This document shows, one piece after another, positions 11,343 to 22,375 of a stretch of DNA of 64,000 bases (position 1 is the stretch's first letter; each line of letters opens with the position of its first letter). Position numbers and translations under genes: made by a program. The notes beneath the pieces were generated by a model. That model saw only the letters and a program-made list of their open reading frames with translations, searched no databases and was not told where the DNA came from. The DNA lies in assembly GCA_948474755.1 (NCBI GenBank), contig CAOLHI010001239.1, positions 372,001 through 436,000 of the forward strand. The letters are read 5' to 3'. This DNA is from Ctenosaura bakeri. Lineage: Eukaryota > Chordata > Lepidosauria > Squamata > Iguanidae.

Positions 11343-11662
11343 TGTCAAGGTCAGAGACCCAAGCAGTGAGCCAGCCCAGAGAAGAAAGAGGAAGAGATAG
11401 CAGAGTCCCACCAGGAGGAGTCAAAACAAGCAATTACTCATAGGGAGTCCATTTACCTAAGCCTGACTGACAAGTGAAAGCCATAGTCAGAGTCCAAAAT
11501 CCAGAAGTCAGAAGCCAGAAGTCAAGAAATCAATTCAAGGTATCAGAAACCAAGTGCTAGAAGCAAGGAACAGGCAAGAGGAGGGCTTGAAAGAAGTTTG
11601 CCACAAGCAAAGTAAAGCTTCCAGGCAGGAAATTATATAGCCCCAGGCACAGGTGTGTCTGG

Positions 11663-12028
11663 TCACCGCTTCTTAAACTTAGCCAAGGGAGCCTCCCTTT
11701 GCACAGCGTTCTTGAGTCTCCACCTTGATTGGGGGCTTATTGAACCAGGCTCCAGAGCCTCCAGAGCCTCTTCAGAATCGGATCCCTGTTGCTCCAAAGG
11801 AACAGGCAAAGGAACATCCACACCTGCTTGATCCATGGCAGCAGGGGGAACTCTTGAGCTGCAGGACTCATCTCCAGCCAGAGCCACAGGGACCAACAGC
11901 TGCTGCTTGTCATCTCCATCCTGAGTAACAGGGACCAACAGCTGCTGCTTGTCATCTCCATCCTGAGTAACAGGGACCAACAGCTGCTGCTTGTCATCAG
12001 CAGCTCTGACAGGGGCTTCAGTTTTCAC
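11663..12028 (-). other. Conserved open frame inside solo LTR (121 aa)
   Basis: A frame runs from the LTR start to ~25 bases before its TATA box and is also open in the LTR copy at 39771-40019. Shared segments include EAPVRAA, QQLLVPVALAGDESCSSR and QQGSDSE. Here a 14-residue unit (DDKQQLLVPVTQDG) is repeated. A likely explanation is the C-terminal end of a retroelement polyprotein frame that runs into the 3' LTR, now detached from its body. It is acidic and Gln-rich with no recognised domain, and probably is not expressed as an independent protein. Confidence 0.45.
11889..12000 (-). repeat. 42-bp tandem repeat, ~2.7 copies, within LTR
   Basis: The unit starting GGGACCAACAGCTGCTGCTT recurs at 11889, 11931 and 11973. 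The length is a multiple of three, so the LTR reading frame survives. The sister LTR at 39770 has a single unit, so the expansion is specific to this copy or its sub-lineage. Confidence 0.9.
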
Positions 12029-12029
12029 A

Positions 12030-12140
12030 GTAGCTGGGGTAATACTGCACCTTTTCCTGAAGTCCTTGGTCTGGGAAAAACAATGGAGAAGTGGGGCTCA
12101 GCATGGAGAGGGTTGAGTGGATTACTCAGTGGATGGAGGA
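12030..12140 (-). repeat. LTR-like repeat family A, 5' part (interrupted copy)
   Basis: Minus-strand sequence containing TTTTTCCCAGACCAAGGACT and GTGCAGTATTACCCCA matches 17855-17905 in the intact copy (TTTTCCCAGCCGAAGACTTC, ACAGTATTACCCAA). It is the continuation of 11000-11342 once the solo LTR is removed. How far it extends to the right is unclear. Confidence 0.5.
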
Positions 12141-12740
12141 ATGGTGTGCTGGGGTGACCAGGAGTGCTCCAAAGGACTGCTCAAAAACTGGGACTATTTG
12201 TAGGGGAAAAGGTACGTGGTGGGCTAATCCTTTCCCAGGGAGAACAATGGGTGTTGCAACAAGAAAGAAGCTCCATAATGGTAACTTGCTTTGCGTGATG
12301 AGATTACAAGGTGTTGCCAAAGTCTCAGGATCTTCAGATGCATTTGGTTGTGGTGTGACTTCATGTAAATTGTCCTCACCTGATAGGATATTTGCTCAAC
12401 TTGGGGCAAAAATATTAATCCCCTCAAGTCAGCTTCTCAGGGGCTGAGGATCCTTTATTTATTGTGGGTTTGCACAGCTTGAGGTCTCCTGGGGCTATGT
12501 GACGGGGGATTTACTGTCCTGCAGTGGTTTTCGATCATTTGACCATTGCTGCCTACATGCCCATCCGGGTGACCTCTCAGGCACATTGAATCACATTTTA
12601 ATATCAAAATTGTAGACCCCAGGATAGGGTTTTTCCAGTGGAGTAACAGTTCACTGGGGAGGAGTCAAAATTTGTCATTCCATTAGAATTTCATACTATG
12701 TATGATTTGGTAGTCTCCCTGATAGGGCTGAGCGAGAATA
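12141..12740. other. Unannotated DNA
   Basis: May include more of the family A repeat or internal retroelement sequence, but I could not align it with the other copies. No gene seen. Confidence 0.35.
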
Positions 12741-12744
12741 TAGT

Positions 12745-12945
12745 TACAGTTTATTTTTTGATCCAAATGTACCAAAATTTCCAGAATTCAAATGTTCCAG
12801 AAAATGAAATTGGCAGTTTCTCCATCTCCCAAGATTGGATGAAGATTTCATTTAAGGCTTTCTTTTCATTCAAGAATTACCAAAATTTGCAAAATTCAAA
12901 CATAGGGGAAAATGAAACTGGTTTCTTTGGCTTTTCTCCCAGATA
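12745..12945. repeat. Two-copy imperfect tandem duplication (~115 bp)
   Basis: TACCAAAATTTCCAGAATTC...GAAAATGAAATTGG at ~12768 is repeated as TACCAAAATTTGCAAAATTC...GAAAATGAAACTGG at ~12877. The 82-aa frame across it reflects the duplication and has no recognised domain. Confidence 0.65.
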
Positions 12946-13615
12946 AAATAAATGTATGGCCAGAAAACTCAAACCAGCTTGTCTGTACTGATAGCCAAGA
13001 TGACTGAATCACCTATGGAAACAACAGCCAACAGTGTGTATCTCTAATACGAAGCCTACACAACAGCACTTGATAAGAACAGAACTCAGGAATAAGATTT
13101 TAGGGCCTGCAGTTCAGCTGTTGTGTAGTACCCATCTCTTGTCTATTCTTACACCGAAATGGATGTAAATAGTGTTTTGTAGCTTTCTATAAAGTGTAAG
13201 GAGACTCTAGGGAATCCATGGGAAGGTCCCAAAGATCTTGGATATCTGGAAGGTAGAATTCAAAGCATAAAGAGTGATTATTAGTTGTGCTAGTATCTAG
13301 AAAGTAAGAATGCAACTGTTAATGTTACAGCAATTTGAGAGAAGACAGTATAAAAATTCAGTCCAGTACAGAAACTACGTGGAAGGTTTAATTGCCAAAC
13401 TTTTTCAGCCACAATGTTTCTTGTTATTGTTATTTGCAACCAAGGCAGCTTTGACTTATAGTAACAATATGAATAGGAGGCCTTAAGGAGCCCCACTAAT
13501 TAACAACTCAGCTCATGCCTTGGAAACTAAGGATGCTCGCTTCCTTTACTGAGGCACACTGCCTATACTACAGTCTTCCTCTTTTCCTACTGCCATCAAA
13601 TGTATGGTGCATTAT
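12946..13615. other. Unannotated DNA
   Basis: Nothing identifiable. Confidence 0.4.
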
Positions 13616-13847
13616 CATTTTTTTCCCAATGAGTCATATCACCTCATACATGTCCAAAATATGATTGCCTCAGTTTTGCTATTTGGCTTTTAGGCAGATT
13701 TGGCCTCAATTTGCTCTAGTATCCATTCATCTGTCTTTATGACTTTTTTCGATATCTGCAAAACTCTTCTCCAGCATGACATTTCAAATGACTTGATTTT
13801 CTTCTTATCAGCTTTCTTCACTGTCCAGCTTTCACAGACAAACTTAG
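13616..13847 (-). mobile_element. RTE/BovB-like LINE fragment, C-terminal coding part
   Basis: Read on the minus strand, the sequence encodes, with breaks, SWTVKKADKKK, then FEMSCWRRVLQ. This is the ...W.L.KA...K..AFE.WC.RR.L motif near the end of RTE/BovB-type reverse transcriptase frames. It stops abruptly at the left border of the L1 at ~13848. The matching upstream part of such a LINE lies on the same strand at 16985-17330, beyond the L1. Confidence 0.65.
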
Positions 13848-16800
13848 AAATCAGAAAATAAATAAACCAATAGCAAAAATGGAAATTCTAAACACAATCC
13901 AAAAGCTTAAAAATGATAAAGCCCCAGGTCTTGACAGGTTTACAGCATGTTACTATAAGATCTTCCAGGATGAATTGGTCGGGCCCCTACAAAAGGTAAT
14001 GAATGGATTAGATGAAGGTAACAGACCAGCCTTCTAGGAAGAAGCAAAAATTAGTCTAATACCAAAGGAGAATAAAGATCATTTAGAAGTGAAAAATTAT
14101 AGACCAATTTTGCTTTTAAATACAGATTGTAGAATTTTCACCAGTATCTTAGCAGAATGATTAAAAAAGGTATTAACTGATTGGGTATATGAGGACCAAA
14201 ACGGCTTTCTCCCAGGAAGATCAATTAAGAATAATATGAGAGTGATTATAGATGTAATTGAATATTATTATAAACATAATGAAAAAAGCTAGGCTTGATC
14301 TTCCTCAACACAGAGAAAGCATTTGACAATGTAAGTTGGATGTTTATGAAGAAACCTTTAAAGAAGATAATATGGGTGAGAGAGTGGTGAATTGGATTAA
14401 TCAGATTTATAAAAATCAGTAAGCAACAGTATTAGCAAATGGAAAAAGAACAAAGAAAATCGATGTAAAAAAAGGAACAAAACAAGGATGTCCACTGTCC
14501 CCTCTATTATTTTTGATAATCATCAAGATATTAAATATCCAAATAAGGAATGAACCTCAAATAAAAGGAGTACAAATCAGAAATCATTCTTTTAAGATAT
14601 GAGTGTTTGCCGATGATCTTGTTATATTGCTTGATAATCCTATACAAAGTATTGATAAATTAAAATATATCCTACAGGAGTTTGATACTGTATCAAGTTT
14701 TAAAGTACATTCTGAAAACACAACGATGATAATAAAAAAAATATGACAAGCCAAGAAGAAAGAGAAATGGAAAAAAATTCTCAATTTAAATTATCAAAAA
14801 AAGCAAGATATTTAGGGGTATATGTAACCAAAAATAATAGAGATCTATATGAGAATAACTATAAGAAAATCTGGCAAAATATAAAGATGGATTTTATAAA
14901 TGGGCTAAACTAGATTTATTCATATTAGGAAGAATAGCAACATTAAAAAAGAATGTTTTGCTGAGGATGATATTTCTTTTTCAAAACCTTCCCATAATTA
15001 TAAATGATATACCACTCAATCAATGGAACAAAGATTTAGCAAAGCTTATGGATAAAATGGAAGATCATGAAATTTTTCATAGGAAAAGGAGGATTTGGGC
15101 CTTCCTGACTTGAAATTATATTATCATGCCTGTTTTAGCTGGTTGATCGATTGGATCAAATTAGGAAATGAAAGATTATTAGCTCTGGAAGGAGCCGATT
15201 TGCCATTCGGTTGGCATTCATATTTATCGTACAAAAAAGCAAAGGCAAATCAAGAGTTTAGTAATCATTTTGTGAGAAAATCCTTATTCAGAGTTTGGTT
15301 AATATATAAAAAGAAACTGTATCCAAAATTACCATTGTGGGTGTCAGTTAAATAAATGGACAACATATAAAGATCTTATTAAAATCCAAGGGGAGAGTGT
15401 TGTGTTAAAAAGTAAGGAGGAATTAATAGGGTATGGATACAGAACACATTGGCTATTACAGAGACAACTAGCAGAAAAATTCAAAATGCACATCAAAGCA
15501 GTAAGAATAGAACTACATGAAAGAGCATTTGATAAAAATTTGAAACTGGGTATTGATCACTTGGTTGGAAGGACTTATAAATTGTTACTTGATCTGGATC
15601 TGGAACAGGAAGTGGTAAAGGAAAACATTATAAAGTGAGTACAGAGCGAACAACACCCAATCCCACTTAAAAGATGAGAAGACTCATTGAAAGATACTCA
15701 AAAATTAATCAAAACCCTGAGTCTGAGAGAAAATTATTATAAAATCCTCTACAGATAGTATTATAGACCAGTACAAATTGCAAAAAATACTAAAAATATA
15801 TGTTGGAAATGTGACCAGAAAGGAATGTTATACCATCTGTGGTGGACATGTATAGAGGCAAAAAATTTTTGGAAGAAAGTCTACAAAAGAATCATCAAAA
15901 TATTGCAAATAAATTTTTCAATGACACCAGAGATATACTTGTTAAATATGACTGATGAGTTCAAACAGCTCAAGAAAATGCTGAAAAAAACTGTTACTTT
16001 TCATGATCACAGTAGCTAGAATGATATATGCCAAAACATGGAAACAGAAAGTGGCACCAAATATAGAGGAATGGTGGATGAAACTGTATAATCTGATGGA
16101 AATGGACAGACTGATGATTATGTTATCAGATAATTCGATAAAAAGATTTAAAGAACTTTGGAACCCCGTGTTATTGGCATTAGAGGAAAACTGGGGTGAG
16201 ATAGCAATAATGGGGATAAAGAATAAATTCTTTGTGGAAAAGGAAAGGGTAGAGATATTAGAAATATAAATAGGTATATAAAACTAAAGAGGAAAATTTA
16301 AAATCTTGAAGAAATATAGTAAGGGATACAGATAACTTAAAATATTATGGATAATCTCTATAAGGTTGTTTTAAGAAGTGAGGTTAGAGCTTATATAGAT
16401 TTAAGACTGATAAAGATAAAGTCATGAAAAATCTGAGAACGGATGGAAAAACAGAGGAGTAGGAAAATTATACATAAATATGAACCACTTGGAAATGAAA
16501 AAGGACAAGAGGAATGACAGAGAATGAAACCTTGAGTTGAAAGTGATCATTTAAAAAACTAAGAAATTATAAGGATAGACAAAAGTGGAAGTTTTTTTTC
16601 TAGTTTTTTAAAATATTGTCTAAATTTGTGAAATAGTTGGTAAGTGCTAACTAGAGAATCATCAAGGAAGACAGGAAAGGAGAATAAGGGAAGACATTAA
16701 ATGTTAAATATTTTGGGAAACATTGTTTTGTATTCGCGATGCTGGGTAGGGAGTGCGTGTTGTGTATATTTAGCTGGTTGTAAGCAGAGTTAGGCAAGGA

Positions 16801-16905
16801 ACATTACGAGAAATAAGAAAAAGCTGGAATGTGTAGATATTTTCTTTTAGTGTATTGTATTACTCTAATGTCTTATATTCCTTGTTGTTTTTATGTTGTT
16901 TGATT
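13848..16905 (+). mobile_element. Decayed LINE-1 (L1) ORF2 and 3' region, 5'-truncated
   Basis: Broken + strand frames contain L1 reverse-transcriptase landmarks in order: KAPGLDRFTACYYK (13916), YRPILLLNTD (14101), QNGFLPGRSIKNNMR (14208), NTEKAFDNVSW (14310), QGCPLSPLL (14485) and the catalytic FADDLVILL (14605). C-terminal parts follow at 15095-16269, including GLPDLKLYYHA and LWWTCIEAKNFWKKVY. Multiple stops and frameshifts break it, and the endonuclease and ORF1 are missing, so it is a dead 5'-truncated copy. About 640 bp of AT-rich 3' UTR follow. The general look matches lizard L1 families as I remember them. Confidence 0.9.
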
Positions 16906-16935
16906 AATGATGATGATGATGATGACGATGATGAA
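16906..16935. repeat. (GAT)n microsatellite at L1 3' end
   Basis: About eight GAT units with one GAC interruption directly after the L1 3' region; possibly its simple-sequence tail. Confidence 0.8.
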
Positions 16936-16984
16936 ATCAGAAATAATATGGCATGGATGCTTCTAAGTTTGATATTTGGCTATG

Positions 16985-17330
16985 CATCGCTATCCTTAAA
17001 GAACTTGCTTCATTTTCCATATTTGTTGGCAAGTTACTGTCAGAACTTGAGCGGATTCTGTTTCAACAGTTTCAAAAAGCTTCATTGATGTGCCATCTGT
17101 CCCTGGTGATTAATTTATCCCAAGTGCCTTGAGAACAGATTCCACTTTTTTTTTCTCTAAAATTGTGGTTTCATCTTCATAGAGTTCTTCCTCAAAGGAA
17201 TCTGCTGTCCTGTCATCTCTTCTGCATAGTTCTGTATATTGCTTGCATCATTTTTAAAATTTTTTGTTCTAATCACATAATATTTTCCCATATTAGTCCT
17301 ATACTTGTTTGACATGTCCAAATTGTTAGC
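16985..17330 (-). mobile_element. RTE/BovB-like LINE fragment, N-terminal RT part
   Basis: The minus strand encodes, with one stop, YTELCRRDDRTADSFEEEL, YEDETTILEKK, then SPGTDGTSMKLFE and CQQIWKMKQ. The (K)SPG.DG...ELFQ and CQQIW motifs mark the start of the reverse-transcriptase domain of RTE/BovB-type LINEs. Strand and order agree with the C-terminal piece at 13616-13847, so both may be one older element into which the L1 inserted. However, about 900 bp of the expected middle is missing. Confidence 0.7.
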
Positions 17331-17852
17331 CCACCCATATAATATGTCCTGAGGATCATAATTATTTTATATCAAACATAGTGAGCCATAGAGATCTACT
17401 GGAAGGACACGTAGGCAGTATCGCTATGGATGTATATCAAAGGGTAGCCCTGTTTCTGGTCACACATCCTAGGTGAATCTCGAAATGGTTCACACAGACC
17501 ATTTGAATGGGTTTTTTAGCAATAATAGTGCCAACAGGAGACAAGAGGTCTCTGGGATCAAATTAACATTTCAAACAGCCAGGAATGTGACACTTTGGAG
17601 GCATGCATCCCAGGATGAGAAAGTCATCTTACAGGAAACTACAAGGATGCCTGGCTATATTTTCTTTGAACTACAAAGGTGAGATCCATCTTCATAAAAA
17701 TGCAGCCATCTGGTCCCCAGGACATGTTCAGCCTATAACTATAACCCTTTTTTCTCCTCCATTTAGGAGTTCTCCCAGACTCACAAACAATGCCTCTGCC
17801 ACTGGAAAGCTCCCCTCAGTCCTGCCCCCTGAGGCTGAGTTGGGCTTTTTGC
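17331..17852. other. Unannotated DNA, possibly upstream LTR-like sequence
   Basis: The frames at 17473-17682 and 17603-17989 have no known domain. Part may be the U3 side of the family A LTR-like repeat, but this could not be aligned with other copies. Confidence 0.35.
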
Positions 17853-18290
17853 TTGTCTTTTCCCAGCCGAAGACTTCTGGATTGATACAGTATTACCCAA
17901 ACTGCTATGTCTGTCTCTCTCTTAATTTTCAGCTCTTTCTAATTTCTATAGCATCTTGTATGCTTGTTGGAGTGACTGCAGCTGAGTGATTGTATGGAGT
18001 TTAACATCTATTTCAATAAAATACTTAAATTTGAACAGTTAGCCTGATTCTCTGTGATCCAACTCCGTAAATGCTGGGCTCGAGATCCTTAATTACCCTG
18101 CCCTCTTTGCATTGCTACGGCAGTGTTCATAGCTAATTTTCCCCACAAGTAATAATTTTGACAAGCATTGGGAATCCCCCTAAGGGACTCCCAGCAAGCA
18201 GGGTAATACTTTGACCTCTCAGAGCTTGTGGAAGAGATTTCTTGTTCTAACTTCTTTGTTCTTCTTGTTCTTATATTTCTTTGCACTTAT
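17853..18290 (+). repeat. LTR-like repeat family A, best copy
   Basis: Contains TTTTCCCAGCCGAAGACTTC, ACAGTATTACCCAAAC, then TTTCAATAAAATACTTAAAT (AATAAA at ~18016), ACCCTGCCTCTTTGCATTG, GCTAATTTTCCCCACAA and GGGAATCCCCCTAAGGGACT. Pieces recur on the minus strand at 11000-11342 plus 12030-12140, at 45885-46095 and at 49785-49940. The layout (AATAAA, then a conserved block, then a C-rich junction) suggests LTR R-U5 plus the start of internal sequence. Family not identified. Confidence 0.5.
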
Positions 18291-18479
18291 TAGTGTAGGA
18301 ATCCTGTTTGTCTCTATGTAAAAGTCACTGAATAGTCACATTTAGGATTCTGACCCTATTTCTATTACCTTTTCCTTCTCACCTGTCCTTAACTATTTGA
18401 AACATTTAATTAGTCATACAACAAGATTTCTTTCATATTGAGGACAGGTAGTGTATTTTGCATTCTTTCAAATTAGTTC

Positions 18480-18720
18480 CCCCATTTTAGTTCAGAGTTG
18501 GGGGGGGGGTTTGGTTCTGGATTTATTTGACTTAGTAGTGCAAATTTGTTCTTTGACTGCTTTTTGAATTCTGCAGTTATGTTGTTCAGATTGTCTTTTT
18601 GCACTATGAGTGATTAAATGTACTTCTTTAGCTTTAATCTTATTTTTGATATTTGAAGTATATGATTCAAATATAGAGTTAGAAGAGGAAGACATTAAAA
18701 ATATTCTATGTTGATATGCA
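18480..18720. other. Unannotated DNA
   Basis: A G10 homopolymer at ~18501 is the only local feature. Confidence 0.4.
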
Positions 18721-19085
18721 GGATGAAATTAATCACATATTGAATCAGGATGTATTGATCATCACAGGTGGTTGGAATACAAAAGTAGGAAGGAGCAGAA
18801 TCAAACATTGTTAAGGAATTTGGCCTAGAGACAAGAAATGAACTAAGTGACTAATCCAATTGTTGCTGTAAACAACAATTGGATTAGTTCAGGCAACTGA
18901 ACATACAACTGGATACATGGATATTGCCAGATGGCCAATATAAAAATGAAATAGATTACATAATTTAGAAGAAGATGGAGATACTTTGCTCTCTTTGCAA
19001 AAACAAGATAAAGAGTGGACCATTGTATAGACCATTATCTATTACTATGGATATTTAGATGGCTTTCCAGTAAGTCTTATTAATA
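18720..19085 (+). mobile_element. RTE/BovB-like LINE fragment, endonuclease part
   Basis: The broken + strand reading gives IITGGWNTKVG, then WIHG.CQMANI (the family's W.SPDGQ..NQIDYI region), and FRRRWRYFALFAKTR (the family's QRWRSSI..AKTRPGADCG). These correspond to the AP-endonuclease domain of RTE-type LINEs. The catalytic D of the usual G-D-W-N is G here, and stops are frequent, so it is dead. It lies in the opposite orientation to the RTE pieces at 13.6-17.3 kb. Confidence 0.65.
18851..18887. repeat. Perfect 15-bp inverted repeat with 7-nt loop
   Basis: CTAATCCAATTGTTG - CTGTAAA - CAACAATTGGATTAG. The arms are perfectly complementary, inside the otherwise decayed endonuclease fragment. 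Confidence 0.9.
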
Positions 19086-20870
19086 TTATTCACTGAGACT
19101 TCACATTGAATCCCTTGACTGCTTTTGCTACACTTCATCTCACTCTACATGCCACTCCATTTCTTCTCAGACTGTAATTTCCAGAGTCGAATACCATGTA
19201 ACATCTTCTTGAAAATTACCCACCCCAGTCTGCTTTATCTCAGTCACACCAAGTATTGCAATACTTACGTGTTCTGTTCCTGCTTTTTCTTTTTTCTAGC
19301 TTCCCCTGATTCATGCTTCTCACTTCCCATGTTGCTACTATATGCATTGTGCAGCTTTAAACTTGGCTTTCATGTCTTTTATGCACCAGCAGCCCAACAT
19401 CCTTTCAACTTGGTTCCAGTTGTGCCATTAGACACAATGGCATTTGTACTTGTCCTTTCCTCTTCCCCAGAAGGAGGTTGAGTACCTTCTGACCTGGGAG
19501 TGTCATCAGAACTACCTCTTGATTCATTGTCATCACAGGGGTTTCAAGAGCAGTATAAGGTATTCAAGAGCAGTTTGCCTTTTGCTCCTTCTGTGATCTG
19601 CTGAATGCTACTGCTATTTTCTCTAAGAGACCTTCCACCAGTGTAACCTGCCTCTACTGCTGCTGAAGTGATGGGAAAATTGCCTCTGAAGTGTTCTGTT
19701 GTCAGAAAACTACAAAATAACAGAGGCTGTCCTACACCAGCAATGCCTCTTATCTTTCAGAGATGAGAACCTCTGAGGAGCTTGCTGATTTGATTGTATG
19801 TGAGACCTCTGCTAAACCCTTGGTTCTGGGTTCCCCACTCTCCATGTTATTATTAGGATTAAGATGTGTGCAAAGTACCACTGTTCAGTGGGCAAACCCA
19901 TGCACTTCTTGCTTGCCACAAATTCTGCTATAAATGGATCATTGTCCTTTGAAATTTTTCAAACTAGTAGTTTACTCTTCTATTGCAAGACCTTCTGACA
20001 AGCTCTCAGACTTTCTTCCTCTTCTGATGTGATGCCAGCAATCTCCTATGCATTTAGAAGCATATTCAGATGTATGACTTTCACACTTGGGTAGACATGA
20101 TTACTTTTATTGTTGTTGCTTATCAATTGTTGACAGCATGCATGGAAATATATAGGACATAACAGTGAAGCAATTCTTCAAAGCCCCACTCAGAAGGAAG
20201 ATGCTTGTGTTAGGAAATATTGGAATTTGTTCTCTGGTGGTCCCATGTATATTTTTATTATAAATTATTGGAGGCTGTTTCCAGTGAAAACAGACAGACA
20301 GTTCCATGTAATTCCAGCACTTAGTAGGAACTCACCTAACATCAAAATAGTTTATTCCTCTTATACAATTATATCTAAGATGTCCTAATGTGAGGACACC
20401 TTAGGGGGTTCCCCTATCAGATTATACTAGTTATACAAAAAAAAAAAAAAAAAGGTGTTTCAGCACGTGATACGAATATGGCTGAATACAGAAAGATTCA
20501 AAACAGACCTTTAAGAGCTATGCTTATGAAACTTCCTGCCTGGATGGGCAGATCTGTCACTTTTGGTTTCTCCTCCATTCCATTTGTGTACGTATGTACA
20601 CACACATACACATACCAGCCAGAAGACTCTGGCAATTGTAGCCTGAAAAAGTATCTTTTCTAAGTTCTGGACAATGCTGACAGGGAAAAGGAATGAGAAG
20701 AAAGGCCAGGTTTATTTTTAGCCTAATTTCATGCTGGTAGTCACAGCTAAACATGTTGCTTATTACTTCTAAGTGTATCTAGTTCTGCTCAGAATCAAGA
20801 TGTTGAAGTGAGAGCAAATTGTCTAGTCAAACTTAAGGTATAGCTCCACCAGGTGGTTCCTACCAAAAAC
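19086..20870. other. Unannotated DNA
   Basis: The 118-aa frame at 19125-19481 is pyrimidine-rich and shows no domain. A poly(A) run of about 18 lies at ~20438. Nothing else identified. Confidence 0.4.
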
Positions 20871-20879
20871 TGAGCCAGC

Positions 20880-22375
20880 TTGTTAAAGCTAATTTTTTTT
20901 TGGGGGGGGGGGATAGATCACAATGAAAAGACAGAACTGCTCAACACCTATTTTGCTTCAGGATTTCCTCCTAAAGAGAACTGTGATTTTTCATGCATCA
21001 ACAGAGACCTTGGTAAGGAATCTGGATTGCAAATCAAGATCAATAAGGAGGTAATCAGGTACCAACTAATTAATCAAATGCGTTCAAATCTGCAGGACCA
21101 GATGACTTGCATCCCAGAATATTTCCATTATTTTTGAGAAATCTTGGAGAACAAGTGATGTGCAAAAGGGCTGCAGACAAACAAACATTGTTCTTCTCTT
21201 CAAAAAAAAAGCAAAGAAGAGGAAGAAGAAGATGCAGAGAACTGCAGGCCAGTCAGCCTAATCACAATACCAAGAAAAATATTAGAATGGATTATACAGG
21301 AGGCTGTTTGCAAGTATCTTGATGACAATGCAGTGATTAGTAGGAGTCAGAGTGAATTTATGAAGAACAAATCCTGCCAAACTAAGCTTATATATTTTTT
21401 TAAAAAATGGATCACAAGTTTAATAGATGGTGGGAATGTTGTGGATGTCATTTATCTGAACTTCAGTAAAACATTCTATCAGGTCCTCCATGATATGCAA
21501 ACTGATTAGTGAACTGACTAAATAATTAATATTTAATTGGATTAATTAGTCAGTGTGATGGAAGATAGGAACAGAATTCAAAAGAACCATGATAAACTAG
21601 AAAACGGGGCTGAAATTAATAAAATGCAATTCAACTGAGACAGAAACAAATGCAAATTCTACCTTTAGGCTGCAAAAACCAAAGGTACAGGTATAGGATG
21701 GGGGATACATGGCTCAGCAATACAACCTGTGAAAAATACTTTGAGATTATTGTTGGTCATAAGTTGAACATGAGCCAGCAATGTGATGCTGCAGCAAAGA
21801 TGGGAAAAGCTATTTTAGCTTATATTAACAGAACCATTGTTTCCAAGTCGAAGGCAGTAATAATCCCACCACAATCTGCATTGGCCAGACCTCATTTGAA
21901 GTATTTCAATCAGTTCTGGGTGCTTGATTTTAAGAAGGCTATTGACAAGTTGGAGCAGCTTCAGAAAAGGGTGAGGATGACGAAAGGTACAGAGAATAAA
22001 ACATATGAGAAGAGGTTGAAGGAACTGGGCACGCTCAGCTTGGGGAAAAGAAGACTGAGGGATAACATGATCATACTTTTTAAATACCTTAAAGGCACAA
22101 AGAGGAGGGTGCAAGTTTATTCTCTGTTACGTCAGAGGGTAAAACTGGGTCTAATGGTTTTAAGTTACAGAAGGGTAGAATTCTATTAGAAGGAACTTCT
22201 TAATAGTAAGAGCAGTTCAGCAATGGAAGCAATTGCCTACAGAGATGGTAGAATCTCCTTCTCTGGATGCCTTCAAAAAGAGGCTGGGCAGCTACTCACT
22301 GGGGATGCTCTAGATGGAGATCCTGCAGGAGCTTGGACCTGATGGACCATGGGGCCTCTTCTAATTCTATATTTT
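20880..22375 (+). mobile_element. Decayed CR1-type LINE (RT to 3' end)
   Basis: The broken + strand reading shows CR1 landmarks in order: LLNTYFASGF (20936), QSEFMKNKSCQTKL (21340), VDVIYLNFSKTF (21443; the RT motif-A region, usually VYLDFSKAFD, with the catalytic D changed to N), RPHLKYFNQFW (21880), then LEQLQKRVR, YEKRLKELGTLSLGKRRLR and LFKYLKG, and the final block ending in GGGGCCTCTTCTAATTCTAT. The YADD motif region is deleted. The 179-aa frame at 21650-22189 is the longest surviving piece. CR1 is an ancient sauropsid LINE; this copy is inactive. Confidence 0.85.

Larger units (their letters stand above)
11343..12029 (-). mobile_element. Solo LTR (family L, copy 1) with 5-bp TSD
   Basis: On the minus strand it begins TGTGAAAACTGAAGC and ends CTCTGACCTTGACA, that is TG...CA. 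It is flanked by GTAGC at 11338-11342 and 12030-12034. The copy at 39770-40342 shares both ends and most of the sequence. A TATA box (CTATATAA on the minus strand, 11640-11633) suits an LTR promoter. No internal retroelement genes flank it, so it is a solo LTR left by recombination. Ty3/gypsy or endogenous-retrovirus origin cannot be told apart from this alone. Confidence 0.85.
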
